DNA of 6,888 bases from Clostridiales bacterium (GTDB taxonomy: Bacteria > Bacillota > Clostridia > Peptostreptococcales > Anaerovoracaceae), in the NCBI GenBank assembly GCA_012799165.1, contig JAAZLU010000218.1:1-6888 (forward strand), given 5' to 3'. Below the pieces are notes generated by a model. That model did no database searches, had not been told where the DNA came from, and saw nothing but the letters and a program-made list of their open reading frames with translations. A program made the position numbers and the translations under genes. This document shows positions 1-5,512 of the stretch, in pieces. Numbering within the stretch: position 1 is the first letter of the stretch; every line of letters begins with the position of its first letter.

Positions 1-995
1 ATCCCCAGGTGATGTTGCTCCATGGGCACGAGGATTTTCTCGTCAATTGGGCGGCGGATTACCTCAGAGAAAATATCGTAAATCCTGCCGCCGCTGCGCT
101 GGATTACAGCATTTTTTACGAGCAGCTACAGGTCGACGATATAATTGCCGCCTGCGAGACTCTGCCGGTGTTTTCGTCCAAGAGACTCGTCTACCTCAAG
201 AACACGGATATCCTCTCCTCAAACCCTCAGGATATGGGTTCCGCGGAGCTGGAAAGGATGCTCGAATATCTGGATGATATTCCCGAAAGCTGCATGCTGC
301 TGATGAGCTGCGACAATCCTTACAGAAACGGACGCATGTACAGGCGGATTTTAAAGACGGGGATAGCTTACGATTTTACTCCTCTCGACAGATCCACCCT
401 CGCATCCTGGATTGCAAATCAGCTCAGGTCCATGGACAGGGCGGCTTCGCCCTCCGCGATAATGCAGTACATCGATGCCTGCGGCTATTGCGGTAGAGAT
501 TCTGAGTATACGCTTTACAATGTCAAAAACGATTTAGCCAAAGCTGCCGCCTTCTCTGATAATAAGGAAATAAGTGTTGAGGATTTTTTGTCTTGCATGC
601 AGGGCGACGACGAGAAAAATGCCTTCGCCATACTCGATGCAGCTTTCTCTGGCAAAAAAAGCACTGCGCTTTCGATACTTCACAGCAGCGTCAGTGCCGA
701 GCCTGCCTCTAAGAGTGACGGGGCCGTTCTCAGCTTTTTAGGGCTGCTCTGCTCTCAGCTCGAAGTTATGCTCGAGGCAGAGGAAAGAGGGGGCTTGCGC
801 AGCGGAGAGGGAGCTCTGGCGAAGCTAATGGGTCAGAATCCCTATAGAATTAGGAAGGCTCTGGAAGCGTCGCGGGGCAGGAGTGTAGAAGATCTCAAGC
901 GAATTTTGTCCGAAGCCTACAACTTAGAGCGGGATTACAAGGCCGGCAGGCTCGATGCCTATACGGGTTTGGAACTGTTTATAGCGGCACTTTAG
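1..995 (+). CDS. holA: DNA polymerase III, delta subunit (5' partial)
   Basis: Clamp-loader delta subunit, which in this family opens the beta sliding clamp as part of the cytoplasmic DnaX complex. From the GTG at 9 the frame gives 328 residues. LLHGHEDFL (about residues 3-11) is the usual N-terminal start of the delta AAA+-like fold, which has no working Walker A. TLPVFSSKRLVYLKN (51-65) is the conserved strand region. The segment around 200-225 (DDEKNAFAILDAAFSGKK) and LAKLMGQNPYRIRKA (270-284) belong to the C-terminal collar domain, and the end (YKAGRLDAYTGLELFIAAL) is typical. The frame stays open to base 3 (Pro-Gln before the GTG) and no ribosome binding site precedes the GTG at 9 or ATG at 12. 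Family members normally have several residues before the LLHG motif, so I infer the true start lies left of the window. It ends with TAG. The next gene starts about 50 bp downstream, suggesting co-transcription. Confidence 0.93.
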   Translation, partial: PQVMLLHGHEDFLVNWAADYLRENIVNPAAAALDYSIFYEQLQVDDIIAACETLPVFSSKRLVYLKNTDILSSNPQDMGSAELERMLEYLDDIPESCMLLMSCDNPYRNGRMYRRILKTGIAYDFTPLDRSTLASWIANQLRSMDRAASPSAIMQYIDACGYCGRDSEYTLYNVKNDLAKAAAFSDNKEISVEDFLSCMQGDDEKNAFAILDAAFSGKKSTALSILHSSVSAEPASKSDGAVLSFLGLLCSQLEVMLEAEERGGLRSGEGALAKLMGQNPYRIRKALEASRGRSVEDLKRILSEAYNLERDYKAGRLDAYTGLELFIAAL

Positions 996-1044
996 CATGC
1001 GGAGAGGCCCGACTTTCGTCTGCGCTTTTACCGGAAAGGAAGAT

Positions 1045-1941
1045 ATGGACAATCAGAAAAAGGCAGATACGGCATTGGTGTTGATAACCTTCTTTTGGGG
1101 TCTGGCGAATGTCGTGGCGGAATTCGCAATGCGCAGTATCAGTCCTTCTCAACTCAATGCGCTGCGATTCAGCCTCGCTTTCGTTGTTGCAGCGATAGTC
1201 CTGCACAAGCATCTTAGGAAAATAAATGCCGTCACCCTTCGAAGCGCGGTAATTTTGGGCGCTATGTTGGCAATAATCTACTACTTCGCAATGAACGGGA
1301 TTAAGTATTCCCGCAGCATAACCACTTTCAGCTTTATAATCGCCCTTCCCGTCGTCATAACCCCCTTGATAAACTACTTTTTCAGAAAAATCGTCCCGGA
1401 AAAGAAGTTTTTTGCAAGCTTACTGCTCGCGTTGGCGGGTCTATATATGATGACTCTGGCCACGGGAGATCTCATGATGGGAAAGGGGGAGTTGCTTGCG
1501 TTGTTCGTCGCTGTCATCTATGCTTTCGACATCTGTTACACGGAAGTCTGCGTCTCCAAGCCCGATGTAAATATCACACAGATGGGAATACTTCAGATAG
1601 GCTTTGCGGCGCTTTTTTTGACGATATTTGCGTTTATCACCGAGAGGAACGCGCGTATCTATATGGATGTTAAGATTGTCGGATACATTCTCTTTCTAGG
1701 GATATTCTCAACGGCTCTGCCTTTTATAGTTCAGCCGATTGCACAGCAGTATACTAGTTCCGATCACGTTGGGGTAATCTTTACGCTGGAACCGGTCTTT
1801 TCCGCGCTTGCCGCGATAGTTCTGCTGGGCGAAGTGGTCAGCTGGAGAGAATATCTTGGAGGCATACTTATGATAATCGCCGTCGTCCTGATGAATGTGG
1901 ATTTTTCGAAGCGGGGCGAAGCAGCCGAGGATAAAAGCTGA
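1045..1941 (+). CDS. DMT superfamily (EamA) membrane transporter
   Basis: Inner-membrane permease of the drug/metabolite transporter superfamily; the substrate cannot be told from sequence. From the ATG at 1045 it is 298 residues, the usual length, with two EamA repeats (about 8-138 and 149-285). I count ten hydrophobic helices, roughly 10-28, 37-54, 66-84, 92-112, 122-138, 149-167, 178-198, 210-230, 242-262 and 270-285. Family signatures seen are FFWGLANVVAE in helix 1, ALRFSLAF in helix 2, and TLEPVFSALAAIVLLGE (247-263), the hallmark of helix 9. The frame also opens at an ATG at 997, 1 base after the holA stop. That would add 16 polar residues (MRRGPTF...) not expected before helix 1. The ATG at 1045 has GGAAAGGA at 1033-1040, so I choose it. 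The C-terminus is short, charged and probably cytoplasmic. It lies between holA and rlmN on the same strand without a visible terminator. Confidence 0.9.
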   Translation: MDNQKKADTALVLITFFWGLANVVAEFAMRSISPSQLNALRFSLAFVVAAIVLHKHLRKINAVTLRSAVILGAMLAIIYYFAMNGIKYSRSITTFSFIIALPVVITPLINYFFRKIVPEKKFFASLLLALAGLYMMTLATGDLMMGKGELLALFVAVIYAFDICYTEVCVSKPDVNITQMGILQIGFAALFLTIFAFITERNARIYMDVKIVGYILFLGIFSTALPFIVQPIAQQYTSSDHVGVIFTLEPVFSALAAIVLLGEVVSWREYLGGILMIIAVVLMNVDFSKRGEAAEDKS

Positions 1942-1991
1942 GGAAGCTATAGATTAAAAGCCCGGAATATGAGAACAGCAGAGGCATTTGA

Positions 1992-3026
1992 ATGAGTGCG
2001 GATAATCTTAAAGTAAATATAAAGGCGCTTTCGAGAGAAGAAAGAAGGCGGAAATTTAATGAGATGGGGCTTCCCGCATATCGGGAGACTCAGCTCTTTT
2101 CTCGCATATGTAAGGGCGCCCTGGGCTTCGACGAGTGCAGGGAGTTTTCTCTTAAGCTCAGGGAGGATCTGAAGGAGCGCTTCAGCTGGGAGGGAGCCCG
2201 GGTAGAACTTGTACAGAAGAGTTCGGACGGTACCATGAAGTTTCTGCTCGAAATGCCCGGGGGAGATAAGTGCGAGGCTGTGTTGATGCGCTATTCCTAC
2301 GGAAATACCTTGTGCATATCCACTCAGGTAGGCTGTCGCATGGGCTGCAGCTTCTGCGCTTCAACCCTTGGAGGTCTTAAGAGGCAGCTTGCGGGTTGGG
2401 AGATGCTCGATGAGCTTATCGCCTGTGGCAGGCATTCGGGTCTGGAAATCAGCCGCGTGGTCCTTCTGGGCAGTGGCGAGCCCTTCGATAACTACGATGA
2501 ACTCTGCGAGTTTTTGAGCCTGGTTCACGATCCGGAAGGCTTAAATCTCAGCTATCGCAATATAACGGTTTCGACCTGCGGGCTGATTCCGCAGATGGAG
2601 CGCTTCGCGGAGGATTTCCCTCAAGTGAATCTGGCCGTATCCCTGCATGCGGCAAGTCAGGAGGAGAGGGAAGCAATAATGCCTATAGCGAAGGTATACC
2701 CCTTGAGTGATCTGCTCAAAGCTTGCCGCCTGCACGCTGAGAGAACAGGAAGGAGAGTAAGCTACGAGTTTGCATTAATAGAAGGAAAAAATGACGATGA
2801 GGGGACGGCCAAAAGGCTCGCGGCGCTTCTTAAAGGAAGCCTCTGCCATGTCAATCTTATACCGCTAAATCCCGTCGAGGAGACGGGTCTTTCGGGTAGC
2901 GGGCAACGGACGGCTTCACGTTTTATGCGCATTCTCGAAGCTGAGGGCATAGCCGTTACGCTTAGGCGCTCGCTCGGACGCGACATAGATGCGGCCTGCG
3001 GGCAGCTGCGGAACAAGCATATATGA
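1992..3026 (+). CDS. rlmN: dual-specificity 23S rRNA (A2503-C2)/tRNA (A37-C2) methyltransferase, radical SAM
   Basis: Cytoplasmic radical-SAM enzyme that methylates C2 of A2503 in 23S rRNA, and of A37 in some tRNAs, tuning the peptidyl-transferase exit region. At 344 residues it has the family length. The [4Fe-4S] motif CxxxCxxC is C115/C119/C122 (GCRMGCSFC). TLCISTQVGC supplies C108, seven residues before the first cluster Cys, at the position of the resolving Cys (E. coli C118). C336 in IDAACGQLR matches the methyl-carrying Cys (E. coli C355). The SAM-binding GEP motif is LLGSGEPFDNYDE (158-170), and VNLAVSLHA (212-220) and LIPLNP (289-294) are further family motifs. All catalytic residues are present, so it should be active. 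Cfr, which methylates C8 and confers resistance, is the close alternative, but the sequence reads as housekeeping clostridial RlmN. The ATG at 1992 follows AGAGG (1980-1984) at 7 bases. It is likely co-transcribed with the transporter 50 bp upstream. Confidence 0.96.
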   Translation: MSADNLKVNIKALSREERRRKFNEMGLPAYRETQLFSRICKGALGFDECREFSLKLREDLKERFSWEGARVELVQKSSDGTMKFLLEMPGGDKCEAVLMRYSYGNTLCISTQVGCRMGCSFCASTLGGLKRQLAGWEMLDELIACGRHSGLEISRVVLLGSGEPFDNYDELCEFLSLVHDPEGLNLSYRNITVSTCGLIPQMERFAEDFPQVNLAVSLHAASQEEREAIMPIAKVYPLSDLLKACRLHAERTGRRVSYEFALIEGKNDDEGTAKRLAALLKGSLCHVNLIPLNPVEETGLSGSGQRTASRFMRILEAEGIAVTLRRSLGRDIDAACGQLRNKHI

Positions 3027-3031
3027 ATTTC

Positions 3032-3037
3032 TTGACA
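3032..3037 (+). promoter_or_regulatory. TTGACA hexamer without matching -10
   Basis: A perfect -35 consensus hexamer lies 5 bases after the rlmN stop. At 16-18 bp downstream the sequence is GC-rich (cccggg, 3055-3060), so no -10 box fits, and the good TATAAT at 3089 is about 50 bp away. I see it as a lone hexamer, possibly non-functional. Confidence 0.25.
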
Positions 3038-3063
3038 AAAATTTTACATTAAGGCCCGGGCGA

Positions 3064-3088
3064 GCTTGCCCAAAAGAGCGGGGCAGGC
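3064..3088 (+). repeat. GC-rich inverted repeat downstream of rlmN
   Basis: GCTTGCCC (3064-3071) pairs with GGGCAGGC (3081-3088) over 8 bp with one G-T wobble and a 9-nt loop. No U-run follows (TATAATTAAG instead), so it is not a canonical intrinsic terminator for rlmN. The left arm can also pair with the preceding GGGC (3058-3061) as the near-palindrome GGGCgAGCTtGCCC (3058-3071), giving mutually exclusive structures. Because it covers the -35 and spacer of the downstream promoter it could equally be an operator. Function is unproven. Confidence 0.45.
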
Positions 3089-3094
3089 TATAAT
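3066..3094 (+). promoter_or_regulatory. sigma-A-type promoter for the P-loop/Nudix unit
   Basis: TTGCCC (3066-3071) is followed 17 bp later by a perfect TATAAT (3089-3094), which would start transcription near 3101 and give a leader of about 35 nt before the ATG at 3136. The -35 matches consensus at four of six bases. The spacer and -35 lie inside an inverted repeat (3064-3088), so the promoter and the hairpin overlap. Confidence 0.6.
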
Positions 3095-3135
3095 TAAGTA
3101 CGAATAAATTTTATAAAGAAAGCGGGGCGATTCCT

Positions 3136-3564
3136 ATGGTAAAGTTGCTGATAGGCCATAAGGGCAGCGGCAAGACAAAAACTATGATCGACATGGCCAA
3201 CGACAGCCTTAACAAGGTCGATGGAAGCGTAGTATTTATCAATAAGAACCACAGACTGATGTACGAGCTGAAATATCGTATTCGCGTCGTGTGCATGGAG
3301 GATTTCGAGCACATAACGAATACCGACGAGTACATCGGTTTTATTTATGGGATAATTTCTCAGGATCACGATATAGAGATTATTTTCATAGACAGCATTT
3401 TGAGACATGCGGATGTCAAGATTTCGGATTTAGAGGAGTTCCTCGAGAGGCTCGACAATATTTCAGAGCGTTACGAGCTGGATTTCGTCGTAAGCATTTC
3501 CGCAGACAGGGAAGAGCTCGGCGATTACATTAACAATTACAAGGTCCTCAACGCGGCGGAATGA
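3136..3564 (+). CDS. small P-loop NTPase-like protein, clostridial hypothetical
   Basis: A 142-residue soluble protein with a nucleotide-binding P-loop at its very N-terminus: Walker A is GHKGSGKT (residues 7-14, K13). A Walker B-like strand is IEIIFID (80-86, D86), and a third strand FVVSISAD (117-123) is in the position of a sensor strand. No membrane segment, signal peptide or extra DNA-binding domain is visible. It resembles, from memory, short conserved proteins in Clostridia that are often auto-labelled 'PilT' or 'ATP-binding protein'. I see no secretion-ATPase domains (no His or Asp boxes), so a twitching-motility role is not supported. The true function is unknown to me. The ATG at 3136 has only a weak GGGG (3124-3127) as ribosome binding site. 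It has its own promoter upstream, and its stop overlaps the start of the Nudix gene (ATGA), implying coupled translation. A role in nucleotide sensing or partner regulation would be speculation. Confidence 0.8.
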   Translation: MVKLLIGHKGSGKTKTMIDMANDSLNKVDGSVVFINKNHRLMYELKYRIRVVCMEDFEHITNTDEYIGFIYGIISQDHDIEIIFIDSILRHADVKISDLEEFLERLDNISERYELDFVVSISADREELGDYINNYKVLNAAE

Positions 3565-4172
3565 TGGACCTGTCCTTACTCAGAGAAAAAATGAAGGCCT
3601 ACGAGCCTTCAATTATGGAAATAAAAAGGCACAGCGCGTTGCTCATCCCTTTTACGGAGTATGAAGGCGAGCTGTGCCTTCTTTTTGAATTGAGGAGCAG
3701 CAATGTTTCCCAGCCTGGAGAGGTGTGTTTTCCCGGCGGCGGCATAGAGGAGGGTGAAAGCCCCGTTCAAGCGGCGTTGCGCGAGGCCGAGGAGGAACTG
3801 GGTCTGCAAACCGAGGACATAGAGATGCTGGGGCAGTTCGACAGCCTGGTACTCTATACCAACATGGCGCTGCACTGCTGCATCGGCTATGTGCGTCCGG
3901 AGGCTTTGGAGCATATGCACCCCTGCGAGCGGGAGGTCGCGGGTTGGTTTACGCTGCCCATCTCCTGGCTGATGGAAAATTCCCCCTATGTCTACGAGTA
4001 CGAGTTGATCCCCCTAATAGGTGATGACTTCCCCTACGACGCGGTGCAATCTTCGGACAAGTATAACTGGAGGCAGGGTTCGTGCACGGTTCCGATATGG
4101 AATTACGAGGATTACTGCCTGTGGGGGATAACGGCGAGAATAGTGCTTAGGCTGCTTGATTTTTTAGTTTGA
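3561..4172 (+). CDS. Nudix hydrolase, CoA pyrophosphatase type
   Basis: Predicted cytoplasmic metal-dependent hydrolase that splits CoA or CoA derivatives into 3',5'-ADP and 4'-phosphopantetheine. The length is 203 residues, normal for the family. The complete Nudix box is G60-x5-E66-x7-R74-E75-A-x-E78-E79-x-G81-L82, carrying the metal-binding glutamates. Directly before it, LRSSNVSQPGEVCFPGGG (44-61) matches the NuCoA signature (RS...GE..FPGG) that separates CoA pyrophosphatases from other Nudix proteins, although the Arg usually found in the middle is not obvious. HPCEREVAGWFTLPISWLM (about 119-137) is also typical of this group. The start ATG (3561) overlaps the previous stop as ATGA. A second ATG at 3564 would remove only one residue. 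No strong ribosome binding site is visible, so expression probably relies on translational coupling to the P-loop gene. CoA specificity is inferred from motif only; another nucleotide diphosphate substrate is possible. Confidence 0.88.
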   Translation: MMDLSLLREKMKAYEPSIMEIKRHSALLIPFTEYEGELCLLFELRSSNVSQPGEVCFPGGGIEEGESPVQAALREAEEELGLQTEDIEMLGQFDSLVLYTNMALHCCIGYVRPEALEHMHPCEREVAGWFTLPISWLMENSPYVYEYELIPLIGDDFPYDAVQSSDKYNWRQGSCTVPIWNYEDYCLWGITARIVLRLLDFLV

Positions 4173-4193
4173 CCGCAAGATATTGTGGTTCAT

Positions 4194-4210
4194 GCTCGCA
4201 ATTTGCGAGC
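4194..4210. repeat. perfect 17-bp palindrome upstream of the BMP promoter
   Basis: GCTCGCAATTTGCGAGC consists of two 8-bp arms around a central T. It starts 21 bp after the Nudix stop and ends 18 bp before the -35 box of the next promoter. No U-tract follows on either strand, so it is not a classic terminator. Its symmetry and placement fit a binding site for a dimeric regulator, but no regulator gene is in the window. Confidence 0.55.
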
Positions 4211-4228
4211 CGAAGAGTCTATTAGTGC

Positions 4229-4257
4229 TTGATTTATATCGGCACTCTGTGTATAAT
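4229..4257 (+). promoter_or_regulatory. strong sigma-A-type promoter of the BMP lipoprotein gene
   Basis: TTGATT (4229-4234) and a perfect TATAAT (4252-4257) are separated by exactly 17 bp. Transcription should begin near 4264, leaving a leader of about 50 nt. This is the best promoter in the window and makes the lipoprotein gene an independent unit. Confidence 0.78.
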
Positions 4258-4268
4258 TTTTATGCGAG

Positions 4269-4295
4269 GGGACGATTTTTCAAGGGTGTCGTCCC
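4269..4295 (+). promoter_or_regulatory. 5'-UTR hairpin ahead of the BMP lipoprotein gene
   Basis: GGGACGA (4269-4275) pairs perfectly with TCGTCCC (4289-4295), extendable by a T-G wobble, with a loop of about 13 nt. It is followed by GTTTT and then at once by the AAGGAGG ribosome binding site (4301-4307), 7 bases before the ATG. The hairpin begins within about 5 nt of the predicted transcript start. It could stabilise the 5' end, influence ribosome access or act as a weak attenuator. The leader is too short for a purine riboswitch and I recognise no known riboswitch class. Confidence 0.5.
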
Positions 4296-4314
4296 GTTTT
4301 AAGGAGGAAAAGAT

Positions 4315-5439
4315 ATGAAAAAGTTATTAGCAATCCTTCTCGTTTGCGCGATGGTATTCGTGCTCGGTGCATGCGGCCAAGACAGCGGAAAAAAGGTAGA
4401 TACCTCTGCCTTTGCGGTCGCGATGGTAACCGACTACGGCGACATCACGGACGAGAGCTTCAACCAGTCGACCTATGAAGGCTGCAAAGCGTTCTGCGAG
4501 GAGAACAACATCAAGTTTAACTACTTTAAGCCGCCTGGGGACAACACGGCGGAGAGAGTAGCGATGATCGATGCTGCAGTAGCGGACGGATATAATGTAA
4601 TCGTATGCCCGGGATTCGCATTCGCGGAGGCTCTGGCACAGACAATCAAGACTTATCCGGATGTTTACTTCATCGCGCTGGACGTGTCCGAATTCGACAT
4701 TCTTTCGTTTACGGACGAAGTGACCGACAACCTCTTCTCGGCGGTTTATCAGGAAGAGCTTTGCGGATTCATGGCGGGTTATGCCGCAGTCGCGCTCGGA
4801 TATAAGCACCTCGGGTACCTCGGCGGAATGGCAGTTCCCTCCGTCGTAAGATTCGGAAACGGCTACGTGCAGGGCGCAGATCTTGCAGCTAAGGAGCTTG
4901 GCATCGACGGTGTCAAGATCGAATATGTCTACGGCAACCAGTTCTTCGGCGATGCGGACATCACTTCCTATATGGATACTTGGTATAAGGGAATGGGTGT
5001 TGAAGTCGTCTTCGCCTGCGGAGGCGGAATCTGGACTTCAGCAGCGGAAGCTGCCGCGAAAGTCGGCGGTAAAGTCATCGGCGTTGACGTCGACCAGTCC
5101 AAGATTATCGATGTCTACGGCGAAGGCATGACCCTCACCTCGGCCATGAAGGGCCTCAAGGCGACGGTCAACACCTTGCTCACCGAGCTCATCCTCAACG
5201 ACAACTGGGCGGCCTACGGCGGAAAGGTCGAGACCATGGGTCTGGTATCCGGAACCGATGTCGAGTCCAACTACGTCCAGATCCCCTACGAGACCACTCT
5301 TTGGGGCGAAGGATTTACTCAGGAAGACTATGTAAAGCTCGTCGACAGGATGTTCAAGGGAGAAATTAAGGTTGACGGTTCGCAGGATATGGTAACGCCT
5401 GCAAACCTCGTCCTCAACACTTACGAGAATATAAAGTAA
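4315..5439 (+). CDS. BMP-family substrate-binding lipoprotein (probable nucleoside receptor of an ABC transporter)
   Basis: Surface lipoprotein of the BMP/PnrA/TmpC family, which in characterised members binds purine or other nucleosides and hands them to an ABC permease. The 374 residues start with a lipoprotein signal: MKK, a hydrophobic core and lipobox LGAC with the lipidated Cys at 20. The mature part has the two-lobed periplasmic-binding-protein fold: VAMVTDYGDITDESFNQS (35-52), LGYLGGMAVPSVVRFGNGY (166-184) and GVDVDQS (256-262), all hallmark BMP segments. The start is certain, with AAGGAGG at 4301-4307. The gene has its own strong promoter, a 5'-UTR hairpin and a terminator, so it is monocistronic. 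The usual ATPase and two permease genes do not follow it, so they must lie elsewhere or the protein acts as an extra or orphan receptor. Regular, C-ending codons by eye suggest good expression. Ligand identity cannot be read from sequence. Confidence 0.92.
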   Translation: MKKLLAILLVCAMVFVLGACGQDSGKKVDTSAFAVAMVTDYGDITDESFNQSTYEGCKAFCEENNIKFNYFKPPGDNTAERVAMIDAAVADGYNVIVCPGFAFAEALAQTIKTYPDVYFIALDVSEFDILSFTDEVTDNLFSAVYQEELCGFMAGYAAVALGYKHLGYLGGMAVPSVVRFGNGYVQGADLAAKELGIDGVKIEYVYGNQFFGDADITSYMDTWYKGMGVEVVFACGGGIWTSAAEAAAKVGGKVIGVDVDQSKIIDVYGEGMTLTSAMKGLKATVNTLLTELILNDNWAAYGGKVETMGLVSGTDVESNYVQIPYETTLWGEGFTQEDYVKLVDRMFKGEIKVDGSQDMVTPANLVLNTYENIK

Positions 5440-5444
5440 AAAAG

Positions 5445-5454
5445 CGCATATGCG
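5445..5454. repeat. short palindrome after the BMP stop
   Basis: CGCATATGCG is a perfect 10-bp palindrome 5 bases after the TAA. It is short enough to be chance, and may only add to 3'-end structure ahead of the main terminator. Confidence 0.25.
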
Positions 5455-5461
5455 TAAATGC

Positions 5462-5487
5462 AAAGGGGCGGCCCGGCCGCCCCTTTT
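5462..5487 (+). terminator. intrinsic terminator between convergent genes
   Basis: AAAGGGGCGGCC (5462-5473) and GGCCGCCCCTTT (5475-5486) form a very stable hairpin around a single C (at least 10 bp with a 5-nt loop), followed by TTTTGTGTG. It lies 22 bp after the lipoprotein stop. On the minus strand the same hairpin is followed by TTTGCATTTA, so it may also end the convergent peptidase transcript, though with a poorer T-tract. Confidence 0.88.
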
Positions 5488-5512
5488 GTGTGCAATGAAT
5501 TGCAACTGGTAA

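Noticed and set aside
1992..3026. Cfr-type antibiotic resistance methyltransferase
   Set aside because: The sequence follows the RlmN pattern throughout (TLCISTQVGCRMGCSFCAS, IDAACGQLR) and sits in a housekeeping context with no mobile element nearby.
3094..3408. Minus-strand open frames opposite the P-loop gene and its promoter
   Set aside because: The plus-strand frame has a P-loop motif, a promoter and a coupled downstream gene. The antisense frames have no domain or start signals.
4194..4210. Palindrome as an intrinsic terminator for the Nudix gene
   Set aside because: No T-tract follows on the plus strand (CGAAGAG), so canonical termination is not supported.
4261..4314. Possible purine or PreQ1 riboswitch ahead of the nucleoside-type receptor gene
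   Set aside because: The leader is only about 50 nt, lacks the conserved three-way-junction bases of purine riboswitches, and does not match the PreQ1 loop and A-rich tail. Only a simple hairpin is seen.
4327..4809. Minus-strand open frame of 160 codons opposite the BMP lipoprotein gene
   Set aside because: It lies wholly inside the lipoprotein gene, its protein looks unstructured and Arg-rich, and it lacks promoter and ribosome binding signals.
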